From positions 1-64,000 of the forward strand of contig CAZOOA010000003.1 in the NCBI GenBank assembly GCA_964581355.1: a stretch of DNA of 64,000 nt, written 5' to 3'. This stretch comes from CAZOOA01 sp964581355 (lineage in GTDB: Bacteria > Bacillota > Dethiobacteria > DTU022 > UBA8154). The notes below the pieces were generated by a model, which saw nothing but the letters and a program-made list of their open reading frames with translations, was not told the DNA's origin and ran no database searches. A program made the translations under genes and the position numbers. Below are positions 25,526-34,231 of this stretch, piece by piece. Each line of letters begins with the position of its first letter. Position 1 is the first letter of the stretch.

Positions 25526-26779
25526 GTGTTAACTGTTTTGCCAGTTTATCAAGCGCAGGAACAGATTCTTCATTCCATGTCAGGTGTCACTACCAGTGCA
25601 ATGCTGGCTGCTGCTGCTGAATCCCTGGGGAAAGTGGTGGCAGAGCAGGTGGTATCCCCTGAAATGGTTCCACCCTGTGCCCGTTCGACCATGGATGGTT
25701 TTGCTGTCCGTTCTGAAGATACTTTTGGAGCAACGGACAGCCTGCCCTCGCTTTTGCTATTAAAAGGTAAGATTTCCATGGGGGTAGAGCCAGAACATAA
25801 ACTGGGTTCCTGGGAAGCCATGGAGATTTCTACCGGTGGCATGCTGCCAGAAGGTAGCGATAGTGTTGTGATGCTGGAATACTGTGAAGTGATGGGAGAC
25901 CAGGTGGCTGTCTACCGACCGACGGCACCACTGGAAAATATTATTTCCGCGGGTGAAGACTATAATCCGGGTGATGAAGTGCTGCCCTTGGGGCATAAAA
26001 TCAGACCTCAGGATTTAGGAATTCTGGCTGCACTGGGGATTACAGGGGTTCGGGTTTACTCCCCGCCCCGGGTTGTTATTTTTTCCACAGGAGATGAAGT
26101 GGTCTCCCCTGATCAATCGCCGAATCCAGGCCAAATCCGTGATGTAAATGGACCGACCTTGTCAGCTCTGGTTCTGGAAAGCGGGGGGATTCCAGACTAC
26201 CGGGGCATTATACCTGATAGCCATGAAGCCCTGGAAGAGGGACTTCTTCAGGTGCTGGACAACTGTGACCTGGTGCTTGTTTCGGGTGGAAGCTCCGTTG
26301 GGACAAGGGATGTTACAGCCCGGGTTATGGATCAATTGCCGGGAAACGGTGTGTTGTTTCACGGTGTTTCCATGCGTCCGGGAAAACCTCTGATTTATGG
26401 AGTGGGACAGGGCAAGCCTGTTTTTGGACTGTCCGGTAATCCTGTTTCTGCCATATTTGGTTTTTTGCTGTTTGTCAGGCCCCTGCTGCGTCAACTGCAG
26501 GGTCTGCAAGCTTTTCCGGCTTACCCACCGTACGTGAAGGCCTGCCTTGACACGAACTTTGCCTCACCGGGGGGGCGGGAAGATTATGTGAGAGTTATGC
26601 TTGATGACTTTGCGTGTCAAGACAAAGAAACGGCATCCAATGATTTGCCTCGGGCAAAACCGGTTTTTGGAGGCCCGGGGCTTTTGAACCCTGTAGTCAA
26701 GGGGGACGGTTACTTTGTAATTCCCAGGGATGTAGAGGGTCTGAACAAAGGAAGCCCTGTGAAAGTATTTCTATGGTGA
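25526..26779 (+). CDS. moeA: Molybdopterin molybdotransferase MoeA
   Basis: Inserts molybdate (or tungstate) into adenylylated molybdopterin. From GTG 25526, eight bases after AGAGGTG, it is 417 aa, the family norm. Seen: RSTMDGFAVRSED (domain I), STGGMLPEGSDSVVMLEYCE, FSTGDEVVSP, GQIRDVNGPTLSAL, VSGGSSVGTRDV and GLSGNPVSA. A second MoeA lies 17 bp downstream. The leader is occupied by the family-1 element rather than by a Moco riboswitch. Confidence 0.94.
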   Translation: MLTVLPVYQAQEQILHSMSGVTTSAMLAAAAESLGKVVAEQVVSPEMVPPCARSTMDGFAVRSEDTFGATDSLPSLLLLKGKISMGVEPEHKLGSWEAMEISTGGMLPEGSDSVVMLEYCEVMGDQVAVYRPTAPLENIISAGEDYNPGDEVLPLGHKIRPQDLGILAALGITGVRVYSPPRVVIFSTGDEVVSPDQSPNPGQIRDVNGPTLSALVLESGGIPDYRGIIPDSHEALEEGLLQVLDNCDLVLVSGGSSVGTRDVTARVMDQLPGNGVLFHGVSMRPGKPLIYGVGQGKPVFGLSGNPVSAIFGFLLFVRPLLRQLQGLQAFPAYPPYVKACLDTNFASPGGREDYVRVMLDDFACQDKETASNDLPRAKPVFGGPGLLNPVVKGDGYFVIPRDVEGLNKGSPVKVFLW

Positions 26780-26795
26780 AGGAGCGTTTAATCAA

Positions 26796-28712
26796 TTGGC
26801 TAGGAACGTATATCTTAGCAATACATCGCTGAGCAAGGCCCGAGATCTTTTCCTGGAGCACGCCCTGAAACATCCTTTATTGTCAGAACCGATTCCTGCC
26901 GAGGAATCAGTGGGCCGGGTAACATCTGCTCCGGTTTTCGCCGAAATATCTTCCCCTCATTATCATGCAGCAGCCATGGATGGACTGGCTGTGCACTCCT
27001 CTAAAACGTTTGGAGCAACGCTTACAGCTCCCAGGCAGCTTGTCATCGGGGAAGAGGTTTTTTATGTGGATACTGGTGGCATGGTGCCCCATGGCTGTGA
27101 TGCGGTGATTATGATTGAAGATGTTTTCTACCCGGATCCGGATAATGACAGGATTGTGGAAATCCGGTCCCCGGCAACTCCGTGGCAGCATATCCGGTCT
27201 ATTGGAGAAGATATTGTAGCTACAGAAATGATTTTGCCTTCATACCATAAAATCAGGCCCTTTGATTTGGGTGCGGTGCTGAACGGCGGCGTTAACCAGT
27301 TGACTGTGCTGAAAAAGCCCCAGGTGGCTTTAATTCCTACAGGGTCAGAACTCGTGCCACCGGGAAGACTTCCCGGCCCAGGTGAAATAACCGAATCCAA
27401 CTCTTATATGTTTGAAGCAGCCATCAAGGAGTGGGGAGGGGAAGCGTTCAGGCTTCCTATTATCAGGGATGAACCGGAAGCAATCAAGGAAGCTGTCCAG
27501 CAGGCAGTGAAAAATTTTGACCTGGTACTGGTCAGTGCGGGCTCTTCTGCCGGGCGGAAGGATCATACTGCGGCGATTATATCTGAGCTGGGAGAAGTCC
27601 TGGTTCATGGAGTTGCGATGAAACCTGGAAAACCAGTAATTTTGGGGATAATTGATGATGTTCCTGTGATAGGCGTGCCGGGATATCCGGTAGCTGCGTA
27701 CATGAACATGGAGCTTTTTGTCCTGCCGCTGCTATCCCGCTGGCAAAAGCAGGAGCCGGTTGAACGGCCTGCTGCAGAGGCATACAGTTCGCGTCGGGTA
27801 CTTTCCTCATTAAAAGATGAAGAATTTTTACGCTTAAAGATTGGCAGGGTCGATGATCGCCTGGTGGCTACACCCCTGCCCAGGGGGTCCGGTGTATCCT
27901 TATCCCTGGTAAAAGCGGATGGCTCTACCTCCATTCCCCAAAATAAGGAAGGAATTGAAGTGGGGGAAAAATTTAGGACAGAATTATGGCGCCCCAGACG
28001 GGAAATTGAAAACACAGTGGTCTGCCTGGGCAGTCACGATTTGAGCCTGGATATCTTGGCCGATTTCCTGCGCCGCAGGGCAAGCGAATACTTTCTTTCT
28101 TCCGCCCATGTAGGCAGCATGGGCGGAATTATGGCCTTGAAGCGAAAAGAAGTGCATCTGGCAGGGATCCATCTGCTGGATACGGAAAGCGGGGTTTATA
28201 ACGTTCCGTACCTGAAACGATTTCTCCCGGAGCTGGAGTTAGTCCTGGTGCATCTGGCAAAAAGGGAACTGGGGTTGATTGTCGCCCCCGGAAACCCCAA
28301 AAAGATTCATTGCCTGGATGATTTGACCAGGGAGGATGTGGTGTTTATTAACCGGCAGCAGGGCGCTGGAACCCGTCTATTCCTGGACTACAAACTGAAA
28401 GAGACTGGACTTGACCATAAAGCCATTACGGGATACAACCGGGAGGAGTTCAACCACCTCTCTGTAGCTGCATCTGTTAAAGCAGGAAGTGCTGACGCCG
28501 GACTGGGGATTCGGGCGGCAGCCCGTGCCCTGGAAACAGATTTTACCCCCCTGGCCTGGGAGCCCTATGAGTTGGCCCTGCCGACAGATTTCTTTCATAG
28601 TGAGGCCTTTCAAGCACTGCTGGAGATCATCCGTTCTGCCCCCTTTGGAGGGGCGGTGGAAGCGATGGGTGGCTATGATTTAAGTGAAAGCGGCAGCCAC
28701 CAGTTTATCTAA
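26796..28712 (+). CDS. MoeA fused to a C-terminal periplasmic-binding-protein-like domain
   Basis: 638 aa. Residues 1 to about 400 are a full MoeA (AAMDGLAVHSSKTFGAT, GSELVPPGRLPGPGEITESN, SAGSSAGRKDHTA, GVPGYPVAAYMNMELFVLPL). The rest (about 410-630) is a PBP-like domain of the molybdate/tungstate sensor type, with NRQQGAGTRLFLDY and GSADAGLGIRAAARAL. This fusion is common in anaerobes and is often paired with a plain MoeA, as here; the extra domain probably senses a cofactor or metal. The start is TTG 26796 after AAGGAG. Confidence 0.92.
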   Translation: MARNVYLSNTSLSKARDLFLEHALKHPLLSEPIPAEESVGRVTSAPVFAEISSPHYHAAAMDGLAVHSSKTFGATLTAPRQLVIGEEVFYVDTGGMVPHGCDAVIMIEDVFYPDPDNDRIVEIRSPATPWQHIRSIGEDIVATEMILPSYHKIRPFDLGAVLNGGVNQLTVLKKPQVALIPTGSELVPPGRLPGPGEITESNSYMFEAAIKEWGGEAFRLPIIRDEPEAIKEAVQQAVKNFDLVLVSAGSSAGRKDHTAAIISELGEVLVHGVAMKPGKPVILGIIDDVPVIGVPGYPVAAYMNMELFVLPLLSRWQKQEPVERPAAEAYSSRRVLSSLKDEEFLRLKIGRVDDRLVATPLPRGSGVSLSLVKADGSTSIPQNKEGIEVGEKFRTELWRPRREIENTVVCLGSHDLSLDILADFLRRRASEYFLSSAHVGSMGGIMALKRKEVHLAGIHLLDTESGVYNVPYLKRFLPELELVLVHLAKRELGLIVAPGNPKKIHCLDDLTREDVVFINRQQGAGTRLFLDYKLKETGLDHKAITGYNREEFNHLSVAASVKAGSADAGLGIRAAARALETDFTPLAWEPYELALPTDFFHSEAFQALLEIIRSAPFGGAVEAMGGYDLSESGSHQFI

Positions 28713-28738
28713 ATAATATAAAGGCAGGTTTTGCGGTA

Positions 28739-29308
28739 ATGAATGAACAGCATAAACATCCGTCTGCAGGCATGATCCGCGTTGCAGTGATTACGGCTAG
28801 CGACCGAAGCGCCCGGGGAGAAAGAGAGGACTTAAGCGGGCAGGTGATCCAGGAAATTGCCGGTTCTCAGGGCTGGGAGATGGTCCATTATAGCGTTGTT
28901 CCAGATGAGAAAGAAAAGCTAAAAAATGCAATGTTGCACCTGGCGGACCGGGAAGAAGCCTCCTTAATTTTGACGACCGGGGGGACCGGCCTGGCTCCCC
29001 GGGATTTTACTCCGGAAGCGACCCTGGAGATTATTGACAAGTTAGTTCCCGGCATTTCTGAGATGATGCGCCGGGAAAGCTTGAAAAAAACTCCCCATGC
29101 CATGCTTTCCCGGGCTGTTGCCGGCACCCGTCACAAGTCACTGATCATCAATCTTCCCGGAAGCCCCAAAGCGGTCCGGGAGTGCCTGGATGTGGTTATT
29201 CCAGTTGTTCCTCATGCAGTTGAACTGCTGCAGGGTTCCGTCTCCGACTGTGCCCAAAACGCCCCAATGGATAAGAATAATTTGCCTTCGAGTGGGTATA
29301 ATACATGA
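28739..29308 (+). CDS. Molybdenum cofactor biosynthesis protein MoaB/MogA
   Basis: 189 aa. Adenylylates molybdopterin before metal insertion by MoeA. The motifs RVAVITASDRSARGEREDLSG, ILTTGGTGLAPRDFTPEATL and LIINLPGSPKAV are those of the MPT-binding domain. It is a third gene of the moeA-moeA'-moaB set. The C-terminal 20 residues are unconserved. The distinction between MoaB and MogA is not certain. Confidence 0.9.
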   Translation: MNEQHKHPSAGMIRVAVITASDRSARGEREDLSGQVIQEIAGSQGWEMVHYSVVPDEKEKLKNAMLHLADREEASLILTTGGTGLAPRDFTPEATLEIIDKLVPGISEMMRRESLKKTPHAMLSRAVAGTRHKSLIINLPGSPKAVRECLDVVIPVVPHAVELLQGSVSDCAQNAPMDKNNLPSSGYNT

Positions 29309-29412
29309 TGTTCCATCAAATGAAAATTTAAGTAAATGGCAGTTATAGTGAGAAATATGTTGTATTAGAGACATAATTAACAATAATGGCCTGAAAAGGT
29401 TAAATTTTTGAT

Positions 29413-29442
29413 TTGCTTTCTTTACACCTGTAGCGGTAATAT
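29413..29442 (+). promoter_or_regulatory. groESL promoter
   Basis: Candidate -35 TTGCTT (29413-29418) and -10 TAATAT (29437-29442), 18 bp apart, ending 12 bp before the CIRCE operator. Confidence 0.6.
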
Positions 29443-29454
29443 AACTATGGTTGA

Positions 29455-29481
29455 TTAGCACTCACCTGAAGCGAGTGCTAA
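29455..29481. promoter_or_regulatory. CIRCE operator (HrcA binding site)
   Basis: Exact TTAGCACTC-N9-GAGTGCTAA inverted repeat, 64 bp before groES. HrcA repressor binds this site and releases it under heat stress. Confidence 0.98.
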
Positions 29482-29545
29482 CAAAACTGTGCCAGCTTTA
29501 TTCAAACAACTTTATAACAATAATAAATCCAAGGAGGTAGCCGTT

Positions 29546-29833
29546 ATGAACCTGAAACCTTTAGGTGACCGAGTAATTATCAAAGTCCTGGAAAAGGAGG
29601 AGAAGACCAGTTCAGGCATTGTTCTTCCCGATAAAGCCAGGGAAAAGCCCCAGGAGGGTGAAGTGAAAGCGGTTGGTGATGGCAAGGTGCTGGATGACGG
29701 GACAAGAGTTCAGATGGATGTAAAAGTGGGCGACAAGGTGATTTTTTCCAAGTACGCTGGCTCAGAAATCAAACTGGATGGGGAAGAATACCTGATTCTG
29801 CGCCAGGACGATATACTGGCGGTTTATTCTTAA
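29546..29833 (+). CDS. groES: Co-chaperonin GroES
   Basis: Heptameric lid of the GroEL chamber, 95 aa. The start is ATG 29546 after AAGGAGG (MNLKPLGDRVIIKVL); the upstream extension to 29489 is rejected. The mobile loop EKTSSGIVLPDKAREKPQEG is visible. Under CIRCE control with groEL. Confidence 0.98.
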   Translation: MNLKPLGDRVIIKVLEKEEKTSSGIVLPDKAREKPQEGEVKAVGDGKVLDDGTRVQMDVKVGDKVIFSKYAGSEIKLDGEEYLILRQDDILAVYS

Positions 29834-29941
29834 TGGAAAGGTATGCCAGTGCATGTTGAAATGGCTTACTTGTCTTTCCGGAAATTGAGGCAGTGATTTA
29901 TATTATTAGAATCTATATTACTTATTTAGGAGGGAAATGGA

Positions 29942-31564
29942 ATGGCCAAGGAAATTAAGTTTCGTGAAGATGCCCGCCAGTCCTTGGAAACAGGCGTTGA
30001 CAAGCTGGCCAATACCGTAAAGGTAACCCTGGGGCCTAAGGGTCGAAATGTTGTGCTGGATAAAAAATTCGGTTCTCCGCAAATCACCAATGACGGAGTA
30101 ACCATTGCCCGCGAGATCGAACTGGATGATCCATTTGAAAACATGGGTGCGCAATTGGTTAAGGAAGTTGCCAACAAAACCCAGGATATTGCCGGTGACG
30201 GCACTACTTCAGCTACTCTGCTGGCCCAGGCCATTATCAAACAAGGGATTAAAAATGTAACAGCGGGAACTAATCCCATGCTGATGAAACGGGGAATTGA
30301 TCAAGCGGTTGATCAAATTTTGGAGCAGATCAAGGCGCAAAGCAAACCGGTAGAAAGCCGCGACGCCATTGCCCAGGTAGCTGCTATATCTGCAGATAGC
30401 GAAGCCATCGGCAGCTTAATCGCTGATGCCATGGAAAAAGTGGGCAAAGATGGAGTTATTACCGTGGAAGAGTCCAAGGGCTTTGTAACGGATCTCAAAG
30501 TTGTGGAAGGGATGCAGTTTGATCGCGGTTATATTTCACCATACATGGTGACCGATACAGAGAAAATGGAAGCTGTATTGGAAGATCCCATGATAATGCT
30601 TACCGACCGCAAGGTGGGCAATATCCACGACTTGCTGCCCCTGCTGGAAAAAATTGTGCAGAAAGGCAAGCAGCTGCTCCTGATTGCTGAAGATGTTGAA
30701 GGTGAAGCACTGGCCACCCTGGTGGTGAATAAAATCCGCGGCACTTTTACCTGTGTGGCAGTGAAAGCTCCCGGGTTTGGCGACCGCCGCAAGGCTATGC
30801 TGGAAGACCTCGCCGTCCTGACCGGTGGGCAGGTTGTCTCTGAAGACCTGGGGATTGAACTGAAGAACGTGGATATCGATATGCTTGGTCGTGCACGCCA
30901 GGTTATCGTAGGCAAAGAAGAAACGGTCATTGTTGACGGAGCGGGCTCCCAGGAAGATATCCAAAAGCGGATAAACCAGATCCGCGTTCAGATAGAAGAT
31001 TCTACCTCCGACTTTGATAAAGAAAAACTCCAGGAGCGCCTGGCAAAATTGGCAGGCGGTGTAGCTGTGATTGAGGTTGGTGCGGCCACAGAAACGGAAA
31101 TGAAAGAGAGAAAGCTGCGTATTGAGGACGCTCTTTCCGCGACCCGGGCTGCCGTGGAGGAAGGTATTGTGCCTGGTGGAGGAGTTGCATACCTCAACGC
31201 TATCAAAGCCCTGGATAGCTTGGAACTGGAAGCGGATCAGGCAGTGGGAGTGCAGATCATTCGTCGGGCCCTGGAAGAACCGCTGCGCCATATAGCGGAA
31301 AATGCAGGTGAAGAAGGGTCTATTGTAGTGGAAAAAATTAAGGAAATGGATGAAGGTATGGGGTATAATGCCCTGAAAGGGGTTTATGAAAACATGCTGG
31401 ATGCCGGAATTGTAGATCCGGCAAAAGTGGTCCGTTCTGCCATCCAAAATTCGGCCAGCATTGCTTCCCTGTTCCTGACAACAGAAGCTGTTGTTGCAGA
31501 AAAACCGGAGGATGACAAAAAGTTCCCCGGTGGCGGGATGGGTATGGATATGCCCCCGATGTAA
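29942..31564 (+). CDS. groEL: Chaperonin GroEL
   Basis: 60-kDa ATP-dependent folding chaperonin, 540 aa. Seen: VTLGPKGRNVVLDKKFGSP, DGTTSATLLAQAI (ATP site) and the GGMGMDMPPM C-terminal tail. A GGAGGG ribosome site precedes ATG 29942. The terminator at 31578-31607 ends the operon. Confidence 0.99.
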   Translation: MAKEIKFREDARQSLETGVDKLANTVKVTLGPKGRNVVLDKKFGSPQITNDGVTIAREIELDDPFENMGAQLVKEVANKTQDIAGDGTTSATLLAQAIIKQGIKNVTAGTNPMLMKRGIDQAVDQILEQIKAQSKPVESRDAIAQVAAISADSEAIGSLIADAMEKVGKDGVITVEESKGFVTDLKVVEGMQFDRGYISPYMVTDTEKMEAVLEDPMIMLTDRKVGNIHDLLPLLEKIVQKGKQLLLIAEDVEGEALATLVVNKIRGTFTCVAVKAPGFGDRRKAMLEDLAVLTGGQVVSEDLGIELKNVDIDMLGRARQVIVGKEETVIVDGAGSQEDIQKRINQIRVQIEDSTSDFDKEKLQERLAKLAGGVAVIEVGAATETEMKERKLRIEDALSATRAAVEEGIVPGGGVAYLNAIKALDSLELEADQAVGVQIIRRALEEPLRHIAENAGEEGSIVVEKIKEMDEGMGYNALKGVYENMLDAGIVDPAKVVRSAIQNSASIASLFLTTEAVVAEKPEDDKKFPGGGMGMDMPPM

Positions 31565-31577
31565 AATGCCAGGAATA

Positions 31578-31607
31578 AAAAAAACCGGGAACCATCCCGG
31601 TTTTTTT
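31578..31607 (+). terminator. groESL intrinsic terminator
   Basis: AAAACCGGGA/TCCCGGTTTT stem with a short loop and a run of seven T. Confidence 0.92.
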
Positions 31608-31688
31608 GTTTTTCAGCAGGAAATGGAAAAGGGTTTACCGAAATAATGAGTCGTTTAATTTCCAGTTTTGTTGAAGGAGCAAATAGTA

Positions 31689-33227
31689 ATGGCAATTGCA
31701 GAAAAAGTTGTTATTGTTGATTTTGGTGGTCAGTATACTCAATTGATTGCCCGGAGAGTTAGGGAACTTAAGGTTTACTGTGAAATTCTGCCGTATACTG
31801 CTTCAGCGGAGAAGTTAAAAGCGGCCGAACCGGGTGGGCTTATTTTTTCTGGAGGCTCAGCCAGTGTGTATGACGGAGATGCCCCGCAATGTAATCCCGG
31901 TTTCTACGATCTGGGGGTTCCGGTTCTGGGCATTTGTTATGGCATGCAGTTGATGGCCCGGGATTTGGGTGGAGAGGTTGTGCAGGCGCGCAACCAGGAG
32001 TATGGCAAAACAACCTTACGCGTTAAAAAAAGCAATAAACTGCTTTCCGGAGTGGACAAACAGTTTACGGCCTGGATGAGCCATGGCGATTATGTGACAC
32101 GGGCACCTGAAGGGTTTGAAGTTCTGGCTGAAAGTGACAATACCCCTGTTGCTGCCATGGCCGATGACAAAAGGCATTTCTACGGTCTGCAGTTTCATCC
32201 CGAGGTAATTCACACTCCCCAGGGAAAAGCAATCCTAGGGAATTTTTTATTTGGGGTTTGCAACTTTTCCGGTAATTGGACCATGGAAAATTTTATTGAA
32301 ACCACCATTGCAGAAATCCGGAGAGAAGTTGGTGATAATAATAAGGTGGTCTGTGGTTTAAGCGGTGGGATTGATTCGTCCGTAGCAGCTACCCTGGTTC
32401 ATCAAGCCCTGGGTGATCGCCTAACCTGCATTTTTGTGGACCACGGGTTGCTTCGCAAGGGGGAAAGAGAGCAGGTTTTGGAGACCTTCGAGGGACGATT
32501 TCACATGAATATCGTAGCAGTAGACGCCAGGGATGAATTCCTGGAAAGGTTAAAAGGTGTTACGGACCCCGAGGAAAAAAGGAAAGTGATCGGCAACCAT
32601 TTTATCCGGGTTTTTGAGCAGGAAGCCGAAAAAGTGGGCCAGATCGATTACCTGGTCCAGGGGACCCTTTATCCCGATGTGATTGAAAGCGGTACAGCGA
32701 CTGCATCGGTGATTAAATCCCATCACAATGTGGGTGGCCTGCCGGATGACATGAAATTTTCCTTGATTGAACCGCTGAAATACCTGTTCAAAGACGAGGT
32801 TCGCAAAGTGGCTGCGGAGTTGGGGCTTCCTGAAGAAATTGTCTGGCGACACCCCTTCCCGGGACCTGGTTTGGCGGTAAGAGTTTTAGGAGAAGTAACC
32901 CCCGAAAAGCTGGACCTGCTAAAAGAGGCTGATGCTATTGTTATCGAGGAGCTCAAAAATGCCGGGCTTTACCGGGAGATTTGGCAGGCTTTTGCTGTGC
33001 TGCCAGGAATAATGAGCGTAGGAGTGAAGGGAGACCGCAGGGTTTACGGTCATACAGTGGCTTTGCGGGCTGTGACCAGCCAGGATGGGATGACCGCCGA
33101 ATGGTATCCTTTCCCTTATGAAGTGCTGGAACGAATTTCTAATCGTTTGGTCAATGATATCCCGGAAGTAAACAGGTTTGTCTACGATTTAACCACCAAA
33201 CCCCCGGGGACCATTGAGTGGGAATAG
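31689..33227 (+). CDS. guaA: GMP synthase (glutamine-hydrolysing) GuaA
   Basis: Aminates XMP to GMP. 512 aa from ATG 31689 (MAIAEKVVIVDFGGQ), with GAAGGAG upstream. The class I glutaminase domain carries Cys in GICYGMQ (about residue 83) and His/Glu in QFHPEV. The ATP-pyrophosphatase P-loop SGGIDSSV comes next, and the dimerisation domain ends in TKPPGTIEWE. It heads the purine gene run; no guanine riboswitch is seen before it. Confidence 0.97.
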   Translation: MAIAEKVVIVDFGGQYTQLIARRVRELKVYCEILPYTASAEKLKAAEPGGLIFSGGSASVYDGDAPQCNPGFYDLGVPVLGICYGMQLMARDLGGEVVQARNQEYGKTTLRVKKSNKLLSGVDKQFTAWMSHGDYVTRAPEGFEVLAESDNTPVAAMADDKRHFYGLQFHPEVIHTPQGKAILGNFLFGVCNFSGNWTMENFIETTIAEIRREVGDNNKVVCGLSGGIDSSVAATLVHQALGDRLTCIFVDHGLLRKGEREQVLETFEGRFHMNIVAVDARDEFLERLKGVTDPEEKRKVIGNHFIRVFEQEAEKVGQIDYLVQGTLYPDVIESGTATASVIKSHHNVGGLPDDMKFSLIEPLKYLFKDEVRKVAAELGLPEEIVWRHPFPGPGLAVRVLGEVTPEKLDLLKEADAIVIEELKNAGLYREIWQAFAVLPGIMSVGVKGDRRVYGHTVALRAVTSQDGMTAEWYPFPYEVLERISNRLVNDIPEVNRFVYDLTTKPPGTIEWE

Positions 33228-33265
33228 AATAACTTTGAAATTAGTAAGAGGAGGTTGATTGTTCC

Positions 33266-33796
33266 GTGGCAAGGGTTTATGTTTTTATGGGTAGTGACTC
33301 CGACTTGCCGGTGATGGCCGGTTGCCTGGAAGCATTGGAACGGTTTGGGGTTGAATACGAGGTTCATATATCCTCGGCCCACCGGGTCCCGGAAAAAACA
33401 GCAGAGATGGCGCAAAATGCTGCATCCAGGGGAGTGGAGGTAATAGTGGCCGGCGCAGGAAGCGCAGCACACTTGGCCGGCGTGATCGCGTCGCACACAC
33501 CCCTTCCAGTGATTGCTGTTCCCTTTAGCGGTTCGGCGCTGCAAGGGGTTGATGCTCTGTATGCTTCTGTTCAGATGCCCCGGGGAGTCCCCGTGGCCAC
33601 TGTGGCCATTGACGGGGCTTTTAATGCTGGTATCCTGGCGGTTCAGATCCTGGGATTGAAGGATGGGCAGTTAGGGGAGAAAATGGCTGCTTACAAGGAA
33701 GAGCTATCCCGCCAGGTCCAGGAAAAAGATGCCAGACTCCAGGAAGTAGGGTATAAACAATACTTGGAGGAAAAGGGGAAAAATAGCCGCAAGTAG
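33266..33796 (+). CDS. purE: 5-(carboxyamino)imidazole ribonucleotide mutase / AIR carboxylase PurE
   Basis: Converts N5-CAIR to CAIR, or carboxylates AIR directly in class II enzymes. 176 aa from GTG 33266 after GAGGAGG. The phosphate-binding GSDSDLPVM and SAHRVPE motifs are clear. No purK is beside it or elsewhere in the window, so either purK is distant or this enzyme uses CO2 directly. Confidence 0.95.
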   Translation: MARVYVFMGSDSDLPVMAGCLEALERFGVEYEVHISSAHRVPEKTAEMAQNAASRGVEVIVAGAGSAAHLAGVIASHTPLPVIAVPFSGSALQGVDALYASVQMPRGVPVATVAIDGAFNAGILAVQILGLKDGQLGEKMAAYKEELSRQVQEKDARLQEVGYKQYLEEKGKNSRK

Positions 33797-33807
33797 AAGC
33801 TTTCTAT

Positions 33808-34210
33808 ACTAACCGCCACGGCCCTTGCGGGCCATGGGCAGGGGACGAAAATGGTTTTCAAAACCGTTTCCCGCCTGGATGAGGTCCGCTTTCCCTGTAT
33901 CGGCGACTTTGTCAAGCGGCTAAATAGAAATGAAGCTACCTTTTACGGTATACTCTGGTTGCACGCTCGCCACACCAGGGCAGCGCGGCGGTTGCCGGAC
34001 CCGCCCGGTGCATGTGCAGTGAAGATGCAAGTTACTGCGAAACGAGGGCCGGGAGGGGACCCGGCCGGCATGGATGCCGGCCGCCTGGCAGCCGAAGCAT
34101 GGAGGCTGAGTCTGCAGGTTGGTCCCCGGAGGGCCAAGTAGAGCAGCTTAACTTGCCTGAAGCGAACCTAAACCGGCGGTTCCGGCATTCGCCAACGCTG
34201 CCATTTTCAT
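33808..34210 (-). repeat. Family-1 structured element, copy C, antisense in the purine operon
   Basis: Read on the minus strand it starts TTTAGTATGAAAATGGCAGCGTTGGCG and ends GGCCCGCAAGGGCCGTGGCGG-TTAGTATAG. It shares GCCGCTTGACAAAGTCGCCG and ATACAGGGAAAGCGGACCTC with copy A and the GNRA hairpin GGCCC-GCAA-GGGCC with copy B. The middle differs in sequence but is again GC-rich with strong hairpins, for example GGCCGGCAT/ATGCCGGCC at 34063-34082. About 400 bp, it fills almost the entire gap between purE and purB. Confidence 0.8.
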
Positions 34211-34231
34211 ACTAAAGAAGAGGTGTTGCTG

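Noticed and set aside
30536..31447. 303-codon minus-strand open frame
   Set aside because: Shadow of groEL.
31608..31688. Purine riboswitch before guaA
   Set aside because: The leader is about 80 nt and lacks the conserved purine aptamer sequences.
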